From Sphingomonas sp. Y57 (lineage in GTDB: Bacteria; Pseudomonadota; Alphaproteobacteria; Sphingomonadales; Sphingomonadaceae), in assembly GCF_001015195.1 (NCBI RefSeq), contig NZ_LDES01000040.1, positions 123,353 to 187,352 of the forward strand: a stretch of DNA of 64,000 nucleotides, read 5' to 3'. Below the pieces are notes generated by a model. It was not told the DNA's origin. It ran no database searches and saw only the letters and a list, made by a program, of their open reading frames with translations. Positions 17,412 through 27,322 of the stretch are shown here, in pieces; position 1 is the first letter of the stretch; every line of letters begins with the position of its first letter. A program made the translations under genes and the position numbers.

Positions 17412-19892
17412 ATGAAGAAGCTGATGCTTGGCTGCGCCGTTTCGGCGCTGGCCGTTTCCGGTGCTCATGCGCAGTCGACCGGCTCGATCGACTTCGAAAA
17501 CGACATCGTCGTCACCGGCTCGTCGATCAACAGGGGCGTCGCGGGTGTGATTGCGCCCGACACGTCGAAGTCGAAGGCGGTGCTGACCCAGGAGTTCATC
17601 ACCCACCAGACGCCGGGCCAGACGATCAATGACGTCATCAACCAGCTTCCGGGCGTCAGTTTCCAGAATAACGATCCCTTTGGTTCGGCTGGCGGCACGC
17701 TGACGATCCGCGGCTTCGACGATCAGCGCATCTCGCAGACCTTCGACGGCGTTCCGCTGAACGATACGGGTGGCTATGCGCTCTATTCCAACCAGCAGCT
17801 GGACCCGGAGCTGATCGAGCAGGTCAACGTCAACCTCGGCACCACCGACGTCGACAGCCCGACCGCCGCGGCGACCGGCTCGACCGTCAACTACCGCACC
17901 CGCAACCCAACCGAGGATTTCGGCGTGAACCTGATGGGGTCGGCCGGCCGCTTCGACTTCATGCGTATCTTCGGCTCGGTCGACACCGGCGTATTCACGC
18001 CGTGGGGCACCCGCGCCTTCGTCGCGGCCAGCCGCGCGACCAACGACGCGATCTTCGGCAAGTACGGAAAGATCGACAAGTCGCAGTATAACGCCAAGAT
18101 CTACCAGCCGATCGGCGACAATGGCGACTTCATCTCGATCGCCGGCCACTATAACCAGAACCGCAACAACTTCTTCGGCTCCTCGCCACTCCGCGTCGAC
18201 ACCACCGGAGGCCGCACCGTCGGCACCGACTCGTCCAACCGCTTCCCGCTCACCAAGGACGAGCGCTTCTTCGCGATTCCCCGCTGCACCGTCGCCCCCG
18301 GCGTGACCGGGGTCGCCGACGCTGCCAGCAGCTGCGGCTCGCTGTTCGACTATCGCCTCAACCCGTCGAACACCGGTAACATCCGCATCAACTCGAAGTT
18401 CACCCTGTCGGACAAGCTGACCCTGACCGTCGACCCGAGCTATCAATATGTGAAGGCCAATGGCGGCGGCACCTTCGTCGCCAGCGAGAGGCTGAACGCC
18501 CAGGGCTATTCGGGCTTCGTGCAGGCCTCGTCGTCGTCGCAGCCGTCCTATTTCTTCGGCAAGGACCTCAACAATGATGGCGATGCGCTCGACAATGTCC
18601 GCATCCAGGCGCCCAGCCAGACGCGGACCGATCGCTACGGCCTGATCTCCTCGCTGCGCTACGACCTGAACGACGACCACACGGTACGCGTCAACTATTC
18701 GCTCGACTACGCCCGTCACCGGCAGACCGGCGAAGCCGGCCTGCTCGACGATGCCGGCAAGGAAACGGCTTTCCCGGCCAACAACCCGCTGGTTGGTGTC
18801 AACGGCAACGTGCTCAACAAGCGCGATCGCCTGTCCTATGCGATCCTCAACCAGTTCTCCGCCGAATATCGCGGCGAGTTCCTGGACGATAGCCTGGTCA
18901 TCAACGCTGGCATCCGCGCGCCCTTCTTCAAGCGCAAGCTGACCAATTACTGCTTCGCGCTCACCGCTACCGGCAACGTCGCCTGTTTCAGCGGCAACGA
19001 TGCGGGCGAGGCGGCCTATGCGGCGGCCAACCCGACGATCCAGGGTCCGCAGAAGCGCACGTTCAAATATGACAAGATCCTGCCGAACATCGGCTTCGTC
19101 TATGACCTGACGTCGAAGATCAGCGCGTTCGGCAGCTATTCGAAGGGCATTCAGGTTCCGGGCACGGACAACCTGTACAACTCCTTCTTCTACGCCCGGA
19201 ACACCCCGAGCGCGAACCCGGTCCCCGAGACGACCGACAATTTCGACCTTGGTGCGCGCTACCGCTCGGGCAAGATCCAGGCGCAGGGCTCCTTCTGGTA
19301 CACCCTCTACAAGGATCGCCTGGCGTCCGCCTACGACCGCGACCTGAACGTCACCATTTACCGCAACCTCGGCAAGGTGACGAAGTACGGCTACGACGGC
19401 AGCATTTCCTACACGCCGATCCCCGAGCTCTCGATCTACGCCTTCGGCTCCTATCTGAAGTCGAAGATCAAGGATAATGTCGAGCTGAGCGCGACCACGG
19501 TCGCGTTGACCAAGGGCAAGCGGGAATCGGGTGCGCCGATCTATACCGCCGGCGGCCGCGTCCAGGGCAATCTCGGCCCGGTCCAGCTCGGCGTCCAGGC
19601 AAAGCGCACCGGCTCGCGCTATGTCAACGACCAGAACCTGCCGGTCTTCGCGAACGGCGTCCAGGTCTACGGAGCCAAGGTCAGGGGCTATACGCTGGTC
19701 GATCTCGACGCGCGCATCTCGCTCGAATGGGCGGGCCTGAACGATAAGACCTATTTCCAGATCAACGTCACCAACCTGTTCGACAAGCTCTATGTCGGCG
19801 GCTTCGACGGCACGCTGTCGAACACCGGCACGACCTTCGCGAACATCGGTGCGCCGCGCACCGTGATCGGGACCCTGTCGATCGGCTTCTGA
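17412..19892 (+). CDS. TonB-dependent outer-membrane receptor
   Basis: 826 residues. Signal peptide MKKLMLGCAVSALAVSGAHAQ, then a TonB box-like segment (NDIVVTGSS). The plug domain at about residues 50-160 includes TINDVINQLPGVSFQN and GTLTIRGFDDQRISQTFDG; the remainder is a 22-strand beta barrel. The last residues GTLSIGF end in Phe, the signal used by the BAM machinery. The receptor imports a ligand such as a siderophore, vitamin or sugar; no substrate gene is adjacent. It is followed by a strong intrinsic terminator, so it is probably monocistronic. Start ATG 17412 is chosen for the signal peptide; upstream in-frame codons have no homology. Confidence 0.93.
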   Translation: MKKLMLGCAVSALAVSGAHAQSTGSIDFENDIVVTGSSINRGVAGVIAPDTSKSKAVLTQEFITHQTPGQTINDVINQLPGVSFQNNDPFGSAGGTLTIRGFDDQRISQTFDGVPLNDTGGYALYSNQQLDPELIEQVNVNLGTTDVDSPTAAATGSTVNYRTRNPTEDFGVNLMGSAGRFDFMRIFGSVDTGVFTPWGTRAFVAASRATNDAIFGKYGKIDKSQYNAKIYQPIGDNGDFISIAGHYNQNRNNFFGSSPLRVDTTGGRTVGTDSSNRFPLTKDERFFAIPRCTVAPGVTGVADAASSCGSLFDYRLNPSNTGNIRINSKFTLSDKLTLTVDPSYQYVKANGGGTFVASERLNAQGYSGFVQASSSSQPSYFFGKDLNNDGDALDNVRIQAPSQTRTDRYGLISSLRYDLNDDHTVRVNYSLDYARHRQTGEAGLLDDAGKETAFPANNPLVGVNGNVLNKRDRLSYAILNQFSAEYRGEFLDDSLVINAGIRAPFFKRKLTNYCFALTATGNVACFSGNDAGEAAYAAANPTIQGPQKRTFKYDKILPNIGFVYDLTSKISAFGSYSKGIQVPGTDNLYNSFFYARNTPSANPVPETTDNFDLGARYRSGKIQAQGSFWYTLYKDRLASAYDRDLNVTIYRNLGKVTKYGYDGSISYTPIPELSIYAFGSYLKSKIKDNVELSATTVALTKGKRESGAPIYTAGGRVQGNLGPVQLGVQAKRTGSRYVNDQNLPVFANGVQVYGAKVRGYTLVDLDARISLEWAGLNDKTYFQINVTNLFDKLYVGGFDGTLSNTGTTFANIGAPRTVIGTLSIGF

Positions 19893-19913
19893 TCCGCTAG
19901 AACGATGGAAGGA

Positions 19914-19943
19914 GCCCGTCGCCGAAAGGCGGCGGGCTTTTTT
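19914..19943 (+). terminator. Rho-independent terminator of the TonB receptor gene
   Basis: Stem GCCCGTCGCC (19914-19923), loop GAAA, stem GGCGGCGGGC (19928-19937), then six T at 19938-19943. Nine pairs are canonical and one is G-U. It begins 21 bp after the stop codon. Confidence 0.93.
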
Positions 19944-19973
19944 CATGAGCGGTCGCGATCGGGGCGCCTGTCC

Positions 19974-20453
19974 TCACACCGCCAGCCGGGTGGTCAGCTT
20001 GACCTCCTCCAGTACCGCATAGGTGCGGGTCTCGCGCACCCCGGGCATCGCCGTCAGGATGTCGCCCAGGAAACTGCGATAGGCCGACATATCCGACACG
20101 CGGACCTTGAGCAGATAGTCGAAGCCGCCCGCCACCATATGGCATTCCATCACCTGCGGTACGCGGCGGACATGCTCGGAAAAGGCGCTGAACACGTCGT
20201 CCGTGGTGCGGTCGAGCAGCACCTCGATGAAGATCATCAGCGCTTGGTCGAGCTTCTCGGGGTCGAGCAGCGCGGTGTAGCCGGTGATCACGCCCCGTTC
20301 GCGCAGCCGCTTCACCCGGTCGAAACAGGCCGCTGGCGACAGGCCGCAACGCTGCGCCAGCGCCTGGTTGGTGATTCGGCCGTCCTCCTGCAGCGCCCTC
20401 AGCAGCCGGCGGTCGGTATCGTCAATCGGAACATGCTTCGGTTCGGCCGCCAT
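19974..20453 (-). CDS. Lrp/AsnC-family regulator, probably controlling putA
   Basis: 159 residues. The N-terminal helix-turn-helix IDDTDRRLLRALQEDGRITNQALAQRCGLSPA is followed by the RAM ligand domain with VQVMECHMVAGGFDYLLKV-type strands. Such regulators sense amino acids, and this one is divergent from putA with about 110 bp between the starts; that is the usual place of PutR, the proline-responsive activator in alphaproteobacteria. ATG 20453 is used; ATG 20468 would add five residues. Neither has an obvious ribosome-binding site. Confidence 0.88.
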   Translation of the reverse strand: MAAEPKHVPIDDTDRRLLRALQEDGRITNQALAQRCGLSPAACFDRVKRLRERGVITGYTALLDPEKLDQALMIFIEVLLDRTTDDVFSAFSEHVRRVPQVMECHMVAGGFDYLLKVRVSDMSAYRSFLGDILTAMPGVRETRTYAVLEEVKLTTRLAV

Positions 20454-20562
20454 TATCCAATAATCCATTCGGGGGTTGGTGCCATAATATGAAGCACCTT
20501 CGGCGGGATTGGCAATATCATGGAAATGTATCGGATATATATGCCGATCGCCGGAGGATGTG

Positions 20563-23500
20563 ATGGCCAGCCTGGTTTCGAATTGGGACATGATCGACGC
20601 CGGCAAATATGCCGACGAGGGTGACGTGGTGCGCAGCCTGCTCGAGCGCCAGCCGCTTGGCCTACAGGATCGCGCCGATATCGTCGCGGAGGCCGCCGCG
20701 CTGGTCGAGGGCGCGCGCGGGGCCACGAAAAAGCAGGGTGTGGTGGAAAGCTTCCTGCAGCAATTCTCGCTCGGTACGCGCGAAGGGCTGGCGCTGATGT
20801 GCCTGGCCGAGGCGCTGCTGCGCACCCCCGATGCCGATACCCGCGACCGGCTGATCGCCGAGAAGATCGGATCGGCCGACTGGGCCAGCCATCTCGGTCA
20901 GTCGGACAGCCTGTTCGTCAACGCCTCGACCTGGGGGCTTATGCTGACCGGCCGGCTCGTCGACGTCGATGAGGAGGCGAAGAAGGACCTGGGCGGCTTC
21001 CTCAAGCGTGTCACCGCCCGGCTCGGCGAACCGGTGATCCGCCAGGCGGTCGGCGCCGCGGTCAAGATGATGGGCGAGCAGTTCGTGCTCGGCCGCACCA
21101 TCGGCGACGCCCTCGCCCGCGCTAGGCGGGAAGGTTATCTTTGCTCGTTCGACATGTTGGGCGAGGGCGCCCGCACCGCCGCCGACGCCGAGCGCTACGA
21201 GCGCATCTACGCCGACGCGATCGAGACGGTCGGCAAGGCGGCCGACGGTGCCGGGCCCGAGCTGGGCCATGGCGTCTCGGTCAAGCTGTCGGCGCTGTCC
21301 CCCCGCTATGAGGCGGTGCAGGAGGCGCGCGTCTGGGAGGAGCTCTATCCGCGCGTCAAGCGGCTCGCCCTGATTGCCGCCCGCCACGACCTCAACTTCG
21401 CGATCGACGCCGAGGAGGCCGACCGGCTCGTCATTTCGCTGAAGATGATCGAGCGGCTGGTGAAGGAGCCTGAGCTGGGCGACTGGAAAGGCCTCGGCGT
21501 CGTCGTCCAGGCCTATCAGAAGCGCGGCCTGGCCGTGATCGGGGCGCTCCGCGCGCTGGCCGAGAACAGCGGGCGGCGGATCATGGTCCGGCTCGTCAAG
21601 GGCGCCTATTGGGACAGCGAGATCAAGAAGGCGCAGGTCGCGGGTCGCCCCGACTATCCGGTCTTCACCACCAAGGCGGCGACCGACCTGTCCTATCTGG
21701 TCTGCGCCAAGGCGCTGATCGACGCCAGCCCGGCGCTCTATCCGCAATTCGCCAGCCACAACGCCCACACCCTGGCGGCGGTGCGCGGCATGGCCGACGG
21801 CGCAGGCGTGACGATCGAGCATCAGCGCCTCCACGGCATGGGCGAGGCGCTCTATGCCGCCGCCGGGAAGCGCTATGGCGAGCTGCGCCTGCGCGCTTAT
21901 GCGCCGGTCGGCGGGCATGAGGAACTGCTCCCCTATCTGGTCCGCCGCCTGCTGGAGAACGGCGCCAACACCAGCTTCGTCCACGCCCTGCTCGACGAGC
22001 GGGTGCCAGCCGAGTTGGTGGTCGCCGACCCGATTACCGCGGTTGAGGCGCATCCGCAGCGCCATGCGCGGATCGCGCTGCCAGCCGACATCTATGGCCC
22101 GTCGCGCCGCAATCCGCTCGGTCGCGATTATTCCCTGGTCGAGGCGCGCGCGCTGGCGGCGAAGACCACCGTACTGACCGCGGGCGAGCGCGAGACATCC
22201 GGCGCGATCGTCCAGGGCCGGCTGATCGCGGCCGCCGCCGATCCGGTGACGAGCCCCGCCGATCGCGGCCGCGTGATCGGCTATGCCTCGACCGCGACCC
22301 CCGCCGACATCGATCGCGCGATCGCCGCCGCGCGTGGCGCGCAGCCCGGCTGGGACCGGATGGGCGGCGGCGGCCGCGCCGCCGTGCTGCGCGCGATGGG
22401 CGACGCGCTGGAGGCGGAAATGGACCCGCTGATCGCATTGCTTTCGCTGGAGGCGGGCAAGTCGCTCAACGATGGCGTCGCCGAAGTTCGCGAGGCCGTC
22501 GACTTCTGCCGCTATTATGCCGACCTGGCGGAGCGACAGTTCGGGTCGGCGACGATCCTGCCGGGACCGGTGGGGGAGACCAACCAGCTCGAACTGGCCG
22601 GCCGTGGGGTGTTCGCCTGCATCAGCCCGTGGAATTTTCCGCTCGCCATCTTCATCGGCCAGATCGCGGCGGCGCTGGCGGCCGGCAACGCCGTGCTCGC
22701 GAAGCCGGCCGAGCAGACCCCGCTGGTCGCGGCGCGCGCCGTCCGCCTGTTCCACAAGGCGGGTCTGGATCCCGACCTGTTGGCGCTGCTGCCGGGTGAC
22801 GGCGCCATCGTCGGCGGGGCGATCGTAAACCATCCGGGGATCGACGGCGTCGCCTTCACGGGCGGCACCGAGACCGCCTGGGCGATCAACCGTCAGCTCG
22901 CGGCGCGCAACGGGCCGATCATTCCCTTCATCGCCGAGACCGGCGGCCTCAACGGCATGTTCGTCGACACCACGGCGTTGCGCGAGCAGGTGGTGGACGA
23001 CGTCATGCTCTCCGCATTCGGATCGGCGGGCCAGCGCTGTTCGGCATTGCGGCTGCTGTTCGTACCGCATGACAGTGCCGACGAACTGATCGCAACGCTG
23101 AAGGGCGCGATGGAGGCGCTGGTGATAGGCGATCCGGCCGATCCCGCGACCGATGTCGGCCCGGTGATCGATGCCGAGGCAAAGGCGGCGCTCGCGGCGC
23201 ATCGCGAGCGCTTGTCGCGCGAGGCGGTGATCCTTCACGAATGCGCGGCGCCCGAGGGCGGCGACTTCTTCGCGCCGCTGATGGCCGAGGTTCCCGCCGC
23301 CGACTTCCTGGAGCGCGAGGTGTTCGGCCCGATCCTCCACGTCGTCCGCTACGATCCGGCCGACCTCGCCAAGGTCGCGGGGCGGCTCGCGGCGCGCGGC
23401 TATGGCCTGACGCTGGGTGTCCACAGTCGGATCGAACGCTTCGCCGAGGAGGTCCGCGCCCTGGTGCCCGCCGGCAATGTCTATGTGAACCGCTCGATCA

Positions 23501-23661
23501 TCGGCGCGGTGGTCGGCGTCCAGCCGTTCGGTGGGGAGGGGCTGTCGGGCACTGGCCCGAAGGCCGGCGGACCGCACGCGCTGCTGCGCTATGCGACCGA
23601 GCGGGCCTTGTCGGTGAACATCACCGCGCAGGGCGGCGACCCGGCCTTGCTCAATCTCTGA
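20563..23661 (+). CDS. putA: Bifunctional proline dehydrogenase / L-glutamate gamma-semialdehyde dehydrogenase
   Basis: 1032 residues. The proline dehydrogenase half (about 80-480) has the FAD-binding pattern VRLVKGAYWDSEIKKAQ and SHNAHTLAAV; the aldehyde dehydrogenase half (about 510-1000) has WNFPLAIFIGQ, the catalytic Cys in GSAGQRCSAL and Glu in IAETGGLNG. It oxidises proline to glutamate, passing electrons to the quinone pool and NAD. It lacks the N-terminal ribbon-helix-helix of enteric PutA, so regulation needs a separate protein such as the divergent Lrp-type regulator. GGAGG precedes ATG 20563; an open upstream extension is not homologous. Confidence 0.97.
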   Translation: MASLVSNWDMIDAGKYADEGDVVRSLLERQPLGLQDRADIVAEAAALVEGARGATKKQGVVESFLQQFSLGTREGLALMCLAEALLRTPDADTRDRLIAEKIGSADWASHLGQSDSLFVNASTWGLMLTGRLVDVDEEAKKDLGGFLKRVTARLGEPVIRQAVGAAVKMMGEQFVLGRTIGDALARARREGYLCSFDMLGEGARTAADAERYERIYADAIETVGKAADGAGPELGHGVSVKLSALSPRYEAVQEARVWEELYPRVKRLALIAARHDLNFAIDAEEADRLVISLKMIERLVKEPELGDWKGLGVVVQAYQKRGLAVIGALRALAENSGRRIMVRLVKGAYWDSEIKKAQVAGRPDYPVFTTKAATDLSYLVCAKALIDASPALYPQFASHNAHTLAAVRGMADGAGVTIEHQRLHGMGEALYAAAGKRYGELRLRAYAPVGGHEELLPYLVRRLLENGANTSFVHALLDERVPAELVVADPITAVEAHPQRHARIALPADIYGPSRRNPLGRDYSLVEARALAAKTTVLTAGERETSGAIVQGRLIAAAADPVTSPADRGRVIGYASTATPADIDRAIAAARGAQPGWDRMGGGGRAAVLRAMGDALEAEMDPLIALLSLEAGKSLNDGVAEVREAVDFCRYYADLAERQFGSATILPGPVGETNQLELAGRGVFACISPWNFPLAIFIGQIAAALAAGNAVLAKPAEQTPLVAARAVRLFHKAGLDPDLLALLPGDGAIVGGAIVNHPGIDGVAFTGGTETAWAINRQLAARNGPIIPFIAETGGLNGMFVDTTALREQVVDDVMLSAFGSAGQRCSALRLLFVPHDSADELIATLKGAMEALVIGDPADPATDVGPVIDAEAKAALAAHRERLSREAVILHECAAPEGGDFFAPLMAEVPAADFLEREVFGPILHVVRYDPADLAKVAGRLAARGYGLTLGVHSRIERFAEEVRALVPAGNVYVNRSIIGAVVGVQPFGGEGLSGTGPKAGGPHALLRYATERALSVNITAQGGDPALLNL

Positions 23662-23903
23662 GCGCCTGCGGGAGAAGGTGTCTGCCGGCGCCTCGAAATG
23701 CGCCCTTACGCGTATTTCCAAACAGCCTGTGCGGGGTAGGCGCGGTCGCGTTGCGGGTGGCGAACATCAGCAACCGGCCGAGCAGGCTCCACTGACAGCT
23801 TCCGATGTTACGCATAGGCGGTGACCACTATCCTTCCGCCCGCCGCTATTGCATGAATGGATGACGGCCCCATGACAGCGGGCGTCAGGGGATCGGAACC
23901 GCA

Positions 23904-24650
23904 ATGCTGATCGCGGCAGGGGCGCTGCTTGGGGTGATCTTCGGCAGCTTCATTGCGACGATCGTCGTCCGCTGGCCGCGGGGCCGGTCGGCGGTGCGCG
24001 GTCGTTCGGCCTGCGACGGGTGCGGCGCGGCGCTCGGTCCGGCGCGGCTGGTACCGGTCTTCAGCTATGCGATCCAACGCGGCCGCGCGGCTTGCTGCAA
24101 CGGCCGGATCGACCCCGTTCATCCGCTCGCCGAGCTGCTTGGGGGGATGATCGGCGCCCTGGCTATCGCCGCAGCCCCCGATCTGCCGCAGGCGATCGCC
24201 GGTGCGTTGTTCGGCTGGGTGCTGCTCACCCTTGCACTGCTCGATCTCCGTCATTTCTGGCTGCCCAACCGTCTGACGGCCGCTCTGACGCTGGCCGGGC
24301 TGGGCGTCGGACTGGCCGGATTGCCGCCCGATCTTCTCGATCGGCTCATCGGCGGCGTGGTCGGATTCCTCCTGCTGGAGGTGGTCCGCCGCGGCTATCG
24401 CTGGCTGCGCGGCCGCGATGGTATGGGTGGCGGCGACCCCAAGCTGTTCGGCGCGATCGGCCTGTGGCTGGGCTGGCGCCTGTTGCCGATCGTATTGCTC
24501 GGTTCGGCCTTGGCCGGGCTGGCGACGGCATTGCTGCTGTCGCTCGTGGGGCGACGACTCGGTGCGACGTCGAGATTGCCCTTCGGTCCCTTCCTGGCGC
24601 TTGGAGCCTGGGGCGTCTGGATAGCCGCCATGGCCGGGCCGACCGGGTAA
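23904..24650 (+). CDS. A24-family prepilin peptidase
   Basis: 248 residues with about seven hydrophobic segments. The two catalytic Asp motifs are recognisable as TLALLDLRHFWLPNR and GMGGGDPKLFGAIG. The N-terminal cytosolic loop holds CDGC, but the second metal-binding pair is altered to ACCNG. The enzyme cleaves and usually N-methylates type IV pilin-like or type II secretion pseudopilin leaders at the inner membrane. No pilin genes lie in this window. The gene stands apart, with about 240 bp of empty sequence before it. Confidence 0.87.
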   Translation: MLIAAGALLGVIFGSFIATIVVRWPRGRSAVRGRSACDGCGAALGPARLVPVFSYAIQRGRAACCNGRIDPVHPLAELLGGMIGALAIAAAPDLPQAIAGALFGWVLLTLALLDLRHFWLPNRLTAALTLAGLGVGLAGLPPDLLDRLIGGVVGFLLLEVVRRGYRWLRGRDGMGGGDPKLFGAIGLWLGWRLLPIVLLGSALAGLATALLLSLVGRRLGATSRLPFGPFLALGAWGVWIAAMAGPTG

Positions 24651-24727
24651 GTTGTTCGATTATGGACCGGATCGCGCTTGCCCGGCCCGCCGGCGCGCCT
24701 AAACAAGGCAGCCTGCAGGGAGGGCTT

Positions 24728-26698
24728 ATGACTGTCAGATGGATTGCGGCCGTGACGGCGCTGGCCGCGACGGGAGCGGCGGCGCAGACTGATCTCGCGA
24801 CCGCTTTCGGCGCGCGCGAACAGATCGAGCAGATCAGCCTGTCGCCTGACGGAACGCGGCTGGCCTATGTCGTCCCGACCGCAGGGCAGGGCTCCGCGCT
24901 GCTGACCTTCGCGCCCGGTGTCGACAAGGAGCCCAAGGTCGCCTTCGCCATGAACGGCGAGCCCGATCGCCTGTCGGACTGCAACTGGATCGCCAATGAT
25001 CGGTTGGTGTGCGGGATATGGGGTCTCGCCCAGCCCGCCGAATTGGCCAACGCGGGCATCATCCCCTATTCGCGGGTCGTCGCGATCGATGCTGGTGGCG
25101 GCAATCCGCGCATGCTCAGCGCGATGCACAACAGCAATTCCCGCGGTTACAACCTGCGCGGTGGCGAGGTGATCGACTGGCTGCCGGAGGAGGACGGCAA
25201 GGTCCTGATGACCCGCAATCAGCTTCCCGACTCCCGCCTGGGCACGCGCCTGGGCAAGAGCGAGGAGGGCATGACGGTCGACAAGGTCGATACCCGCACG
25301 CTCAGCTCCTCGCGCGTGGAAAGCGTCCAGCAGGATGTCCTCTCCTATATCAGCGATGGCCACGGTACGCTGCGGATCAAGGCGATCTGGCAGAATGAGG
25401 GCGGCCGCGACAGCGGCGTGACCCGCTATTATTACCGCCAGACGGGCAGCAAGAAATGGGAGCCGCTGTCCGAGTATGACAGCGTCGCCGAAGAAGGGTT
25501 CGAGCCGGACTCGGTCGATTATGAGCGCAACGCGGTCTATGGCTTCCGCAAGAAGAACGGCCTCAAGGCCGTCTATCGCATCGCGCTCGACGGGTCGCTC
25601 AAGGAAGAGCTGGTCTATTCGCGGCTCGACGTCGACGTCGACGGCCTGATCCATATTGGCCGGCGCAACCGCGTGATCGGCGCGAGCTACGCCACCGATA
25701 TCCGCCAGACCGTCTATTTCGACCCCGACCTTGCCAAGCTCCGGGATTCGCTGGCCAAGGCGTTGCCGGGGCAGCCGATGGTCCGCATCGTCGATTCGAG
25801 CATGGACGAGAAGAAGCTGCTGATCTGGGCGGGCAGCGACAAGGATCCGGGCGTCTATTATATCCTCGACCGGACGACCAAGCAGATGGCGACCTTCCAG
25901 CCGAACCGGCCGCAGCTCGAAGGAGTCCAACTCGCCGAGATGAAGCCGGTGTCCTATCCGGCCGCCGACGGCACGATGATTCCAGGCTATCTGACCCTGC
26001 CGGTCGGCGGCGCGGGCAAGAACCTCCCTGCGATCGTCATGCCGCATGGCGGCCCCGGCGCGCGGGACGAGTGGGGCTTCGACTGGCTGGCGCAATATTA
26101 TGCGGCGCGCGGTTTTGCCGTGCTCCAGCCCAATTTCCGCGGCTCAACTGGCTATGGCGAAGACTGGTATCTGCAAAACGGCTTCAAGTCCTGGCCGACG
26201 GCGGTTTCCGACATCGGCGACGGCGCGCGCTGGATGATCAAGCAGGGGATCGCCGATCCGAAGAAGCTCGCCGCGGTCGGCTGGTCCTATGGCGGCTATG
26301 CCGCGCTCCAATCGGCGGTGGTCGACCCGGCCTTGTTCAAGGCGATCGTCGCGATCGCCCCGGTGACCGATCTGCCTCTGCTCAAGGAACAGTCGCGCTG
26401 GTGGAGCAATTATCGCCTCGTCAGCGATTTCATCGGATCGGGGGCGCAGGTGCTGCAGGGATCGCCCGCCCGCAACGCGGCGCAGATCAAGGCCCCGGTC
26501 ATGCTGTTCCACGGCACGATGGACCGCAACGTCAATGTCGAGCAGACGCGGGTGATGGACCGGGCGCTGACCGCCGCCGGCGTGCTGCATAGGACGGTGA
26601 TCTTCGAAAACCGGGACCATCAGATCGAGGACGGCGCGATGCGCGCGCGGATGCTTCGTGATAGCGACACCTTCCTGCGGCAGTCGATGGGGATGTGA
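24728..26698 (+). CDS. Exported S9-family prolyl oligopeptidase-like peptidase
   Basis: 656 residues. Signal peptide ending AATGAAAQ, a beta-propeller region (about 30-390) and a C-terminal alpha/beta hydrolase. The nucleophile motif GWSYGGYAAL puts the Ser near residue 520; FRGSTGYGEDWY is the usual upstream block; the Asp is in MDRNVNVEQ and the His in ENRDHQIED. The family cleaves small peptides in the periplasm, often dipeptidyl or acylaminoacyl peptidases. GGGAGGG precedes ATG 24728. An in-frame extension into the previous gene has no homology and is disregarded. Confidence 0.92.
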   Translation: MTVRWIAAVTALAATGAAAQTDLATAFGAREQIEQISLSPDGTRLAYVVPTAGQGSALLTFAPGVDKEPKVAFAMNGEPDRLSDCNWIANDRLVCGIWGLAQPAELANAGIIPYSRVVAIDAGGGNPRMLSAMHNSNSRGYNLRGGEVIDWLPEEDGKVLMTRNQLPDSRLGTRLGKSEEGMTVDKVDTRTLSSSRVESVQQDVLSYISDGHGTLRIKAIWQNEGGRDSGVTRYYYRQTGSKKWEPLSEYDSVAEEGFEPDSVDYERNAVYGFRKKNGLKAVYRIALDGSLKEELVYSRLDVDVDGLIHIGRRNRVIGASYATDIRQTVYFDPDLAKLRDSLAKALPGQPMVRIVDSSMDEKKLLIWAGSDKDPGVYYILDRTTKQMATFQPNRPQLEGVQLAEMKPVSYPAADGTMIPGYLTLPVGGAGKNLPAIVMPHGGPGARDEWGFDWLAQYYAARGFAVLQPNFRGSTGYGEDWYLQNGFKSWPTAVSDIGDGARWMIKQGIADPKKLAAVGWSYGGYAALQSAVVDPALFKAIVAIAPVTDLPLLKEQSRWWSNYRLVSDFIGSGAQVLQGSPARNAAQIKAPVMLFHGTMDRNVNVEQTRVMDRALTAAGVLHRTVIFENRDHQIEDGAMRARMLRDSDTFLRQSMGM

Positions 26699-26947
26699 TC
26701 GGCCAGGTCAGGCCGGGCTCGTCGTCAGGCGGCGGTGCCGACATACTCCGCCGCGCGATCCTGTCCATCTGCGGTACGATGGGCGCGACATCCGCTCGTC
26801 GGCAGCGGTAGTGCGCCTTCTATGCCAGAGGACGACGAAGGATTTTTACCAGGGCGTTGCGGTTCCTGTCGGATAGCGGGTGAGTTCTGCGTCTTAGGTA
26901 CGGGCGGTTGCGCGGTATAGGGTGGCCGGTCGGACAAGGAGATGGGC

Positions 26948-27322
26948 ATGTTGTACGCAATCCTCTGCTATGATTCCGAAGAGGTGGTCGGCGCATGGAG
27001 CGCGGAAACCGAGACGGCCGTGATGGCGCGGCTGGGTGCGGTGCAGGACCGGCTCCGCGCCGAGGGACGGCTGGGCCCTGTCGCCCGGCTGATGCCGACG
27101 ACTGCGGCGACTACCGTGCGCAAGGGGGCCGAGCCGCTGGTGCTCGACGGTCCCTTCGCCGAAACCAAGGAGCAGCTCCTCGGCTTCTACATCGTCGATT
27201 GCGACAGCCTCGACGCTGCGCTCGAGGTTGCGGCCGAACTGGGCCGGGCAAGTGGTTCGGCCGGGGCGCATGAGGTGCGGCCTCTGATGCTCTTCCGGCC
27301 CGGCGAGGCGGAGCCTTCGTGA
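26948..27322 (+). CDS. YCII-family (DGPF) protein
   Basis: 124 residues. Contains PLVLDGPFAETKEQLLGFYI, the DGPF motif of the YCII-related proteins that accompany ECF42-type sigma factors. YCII folds are small ferredoxin-like domains with a possible catalytic His/Asp; the reaction is unknown. ATG 26948 is chosen because AAGGAG lies 6 nt upstream, whereas for ATG 26942 it would be in contact. The stop overlaps the sigma gene start by GTGA, so the two proteins are made together. Confidence 0.85.
   Translation: MLYAILCYDSEEVVGAWSAETETAVMARLGAVQDRLRAEGRLGPVARLMPTTAATTVRKGAEPLVLDGPFAETKEQLLGFYIVDCDSLDAALEVAAELGRASGSAGAHEVRPLMLFRPGEAEPS

Noticed and set aside
17397..19946. 849-codon open frame opposite the TonB receptor gene
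   Set aside because: No motif; antisense shadow of a strongly biased coding sequence.
20662..23721. 1019-codon open frame opposite putA
   Set aside because: Antisense shadow; PutA has both catalytic halves intact in the other strand.
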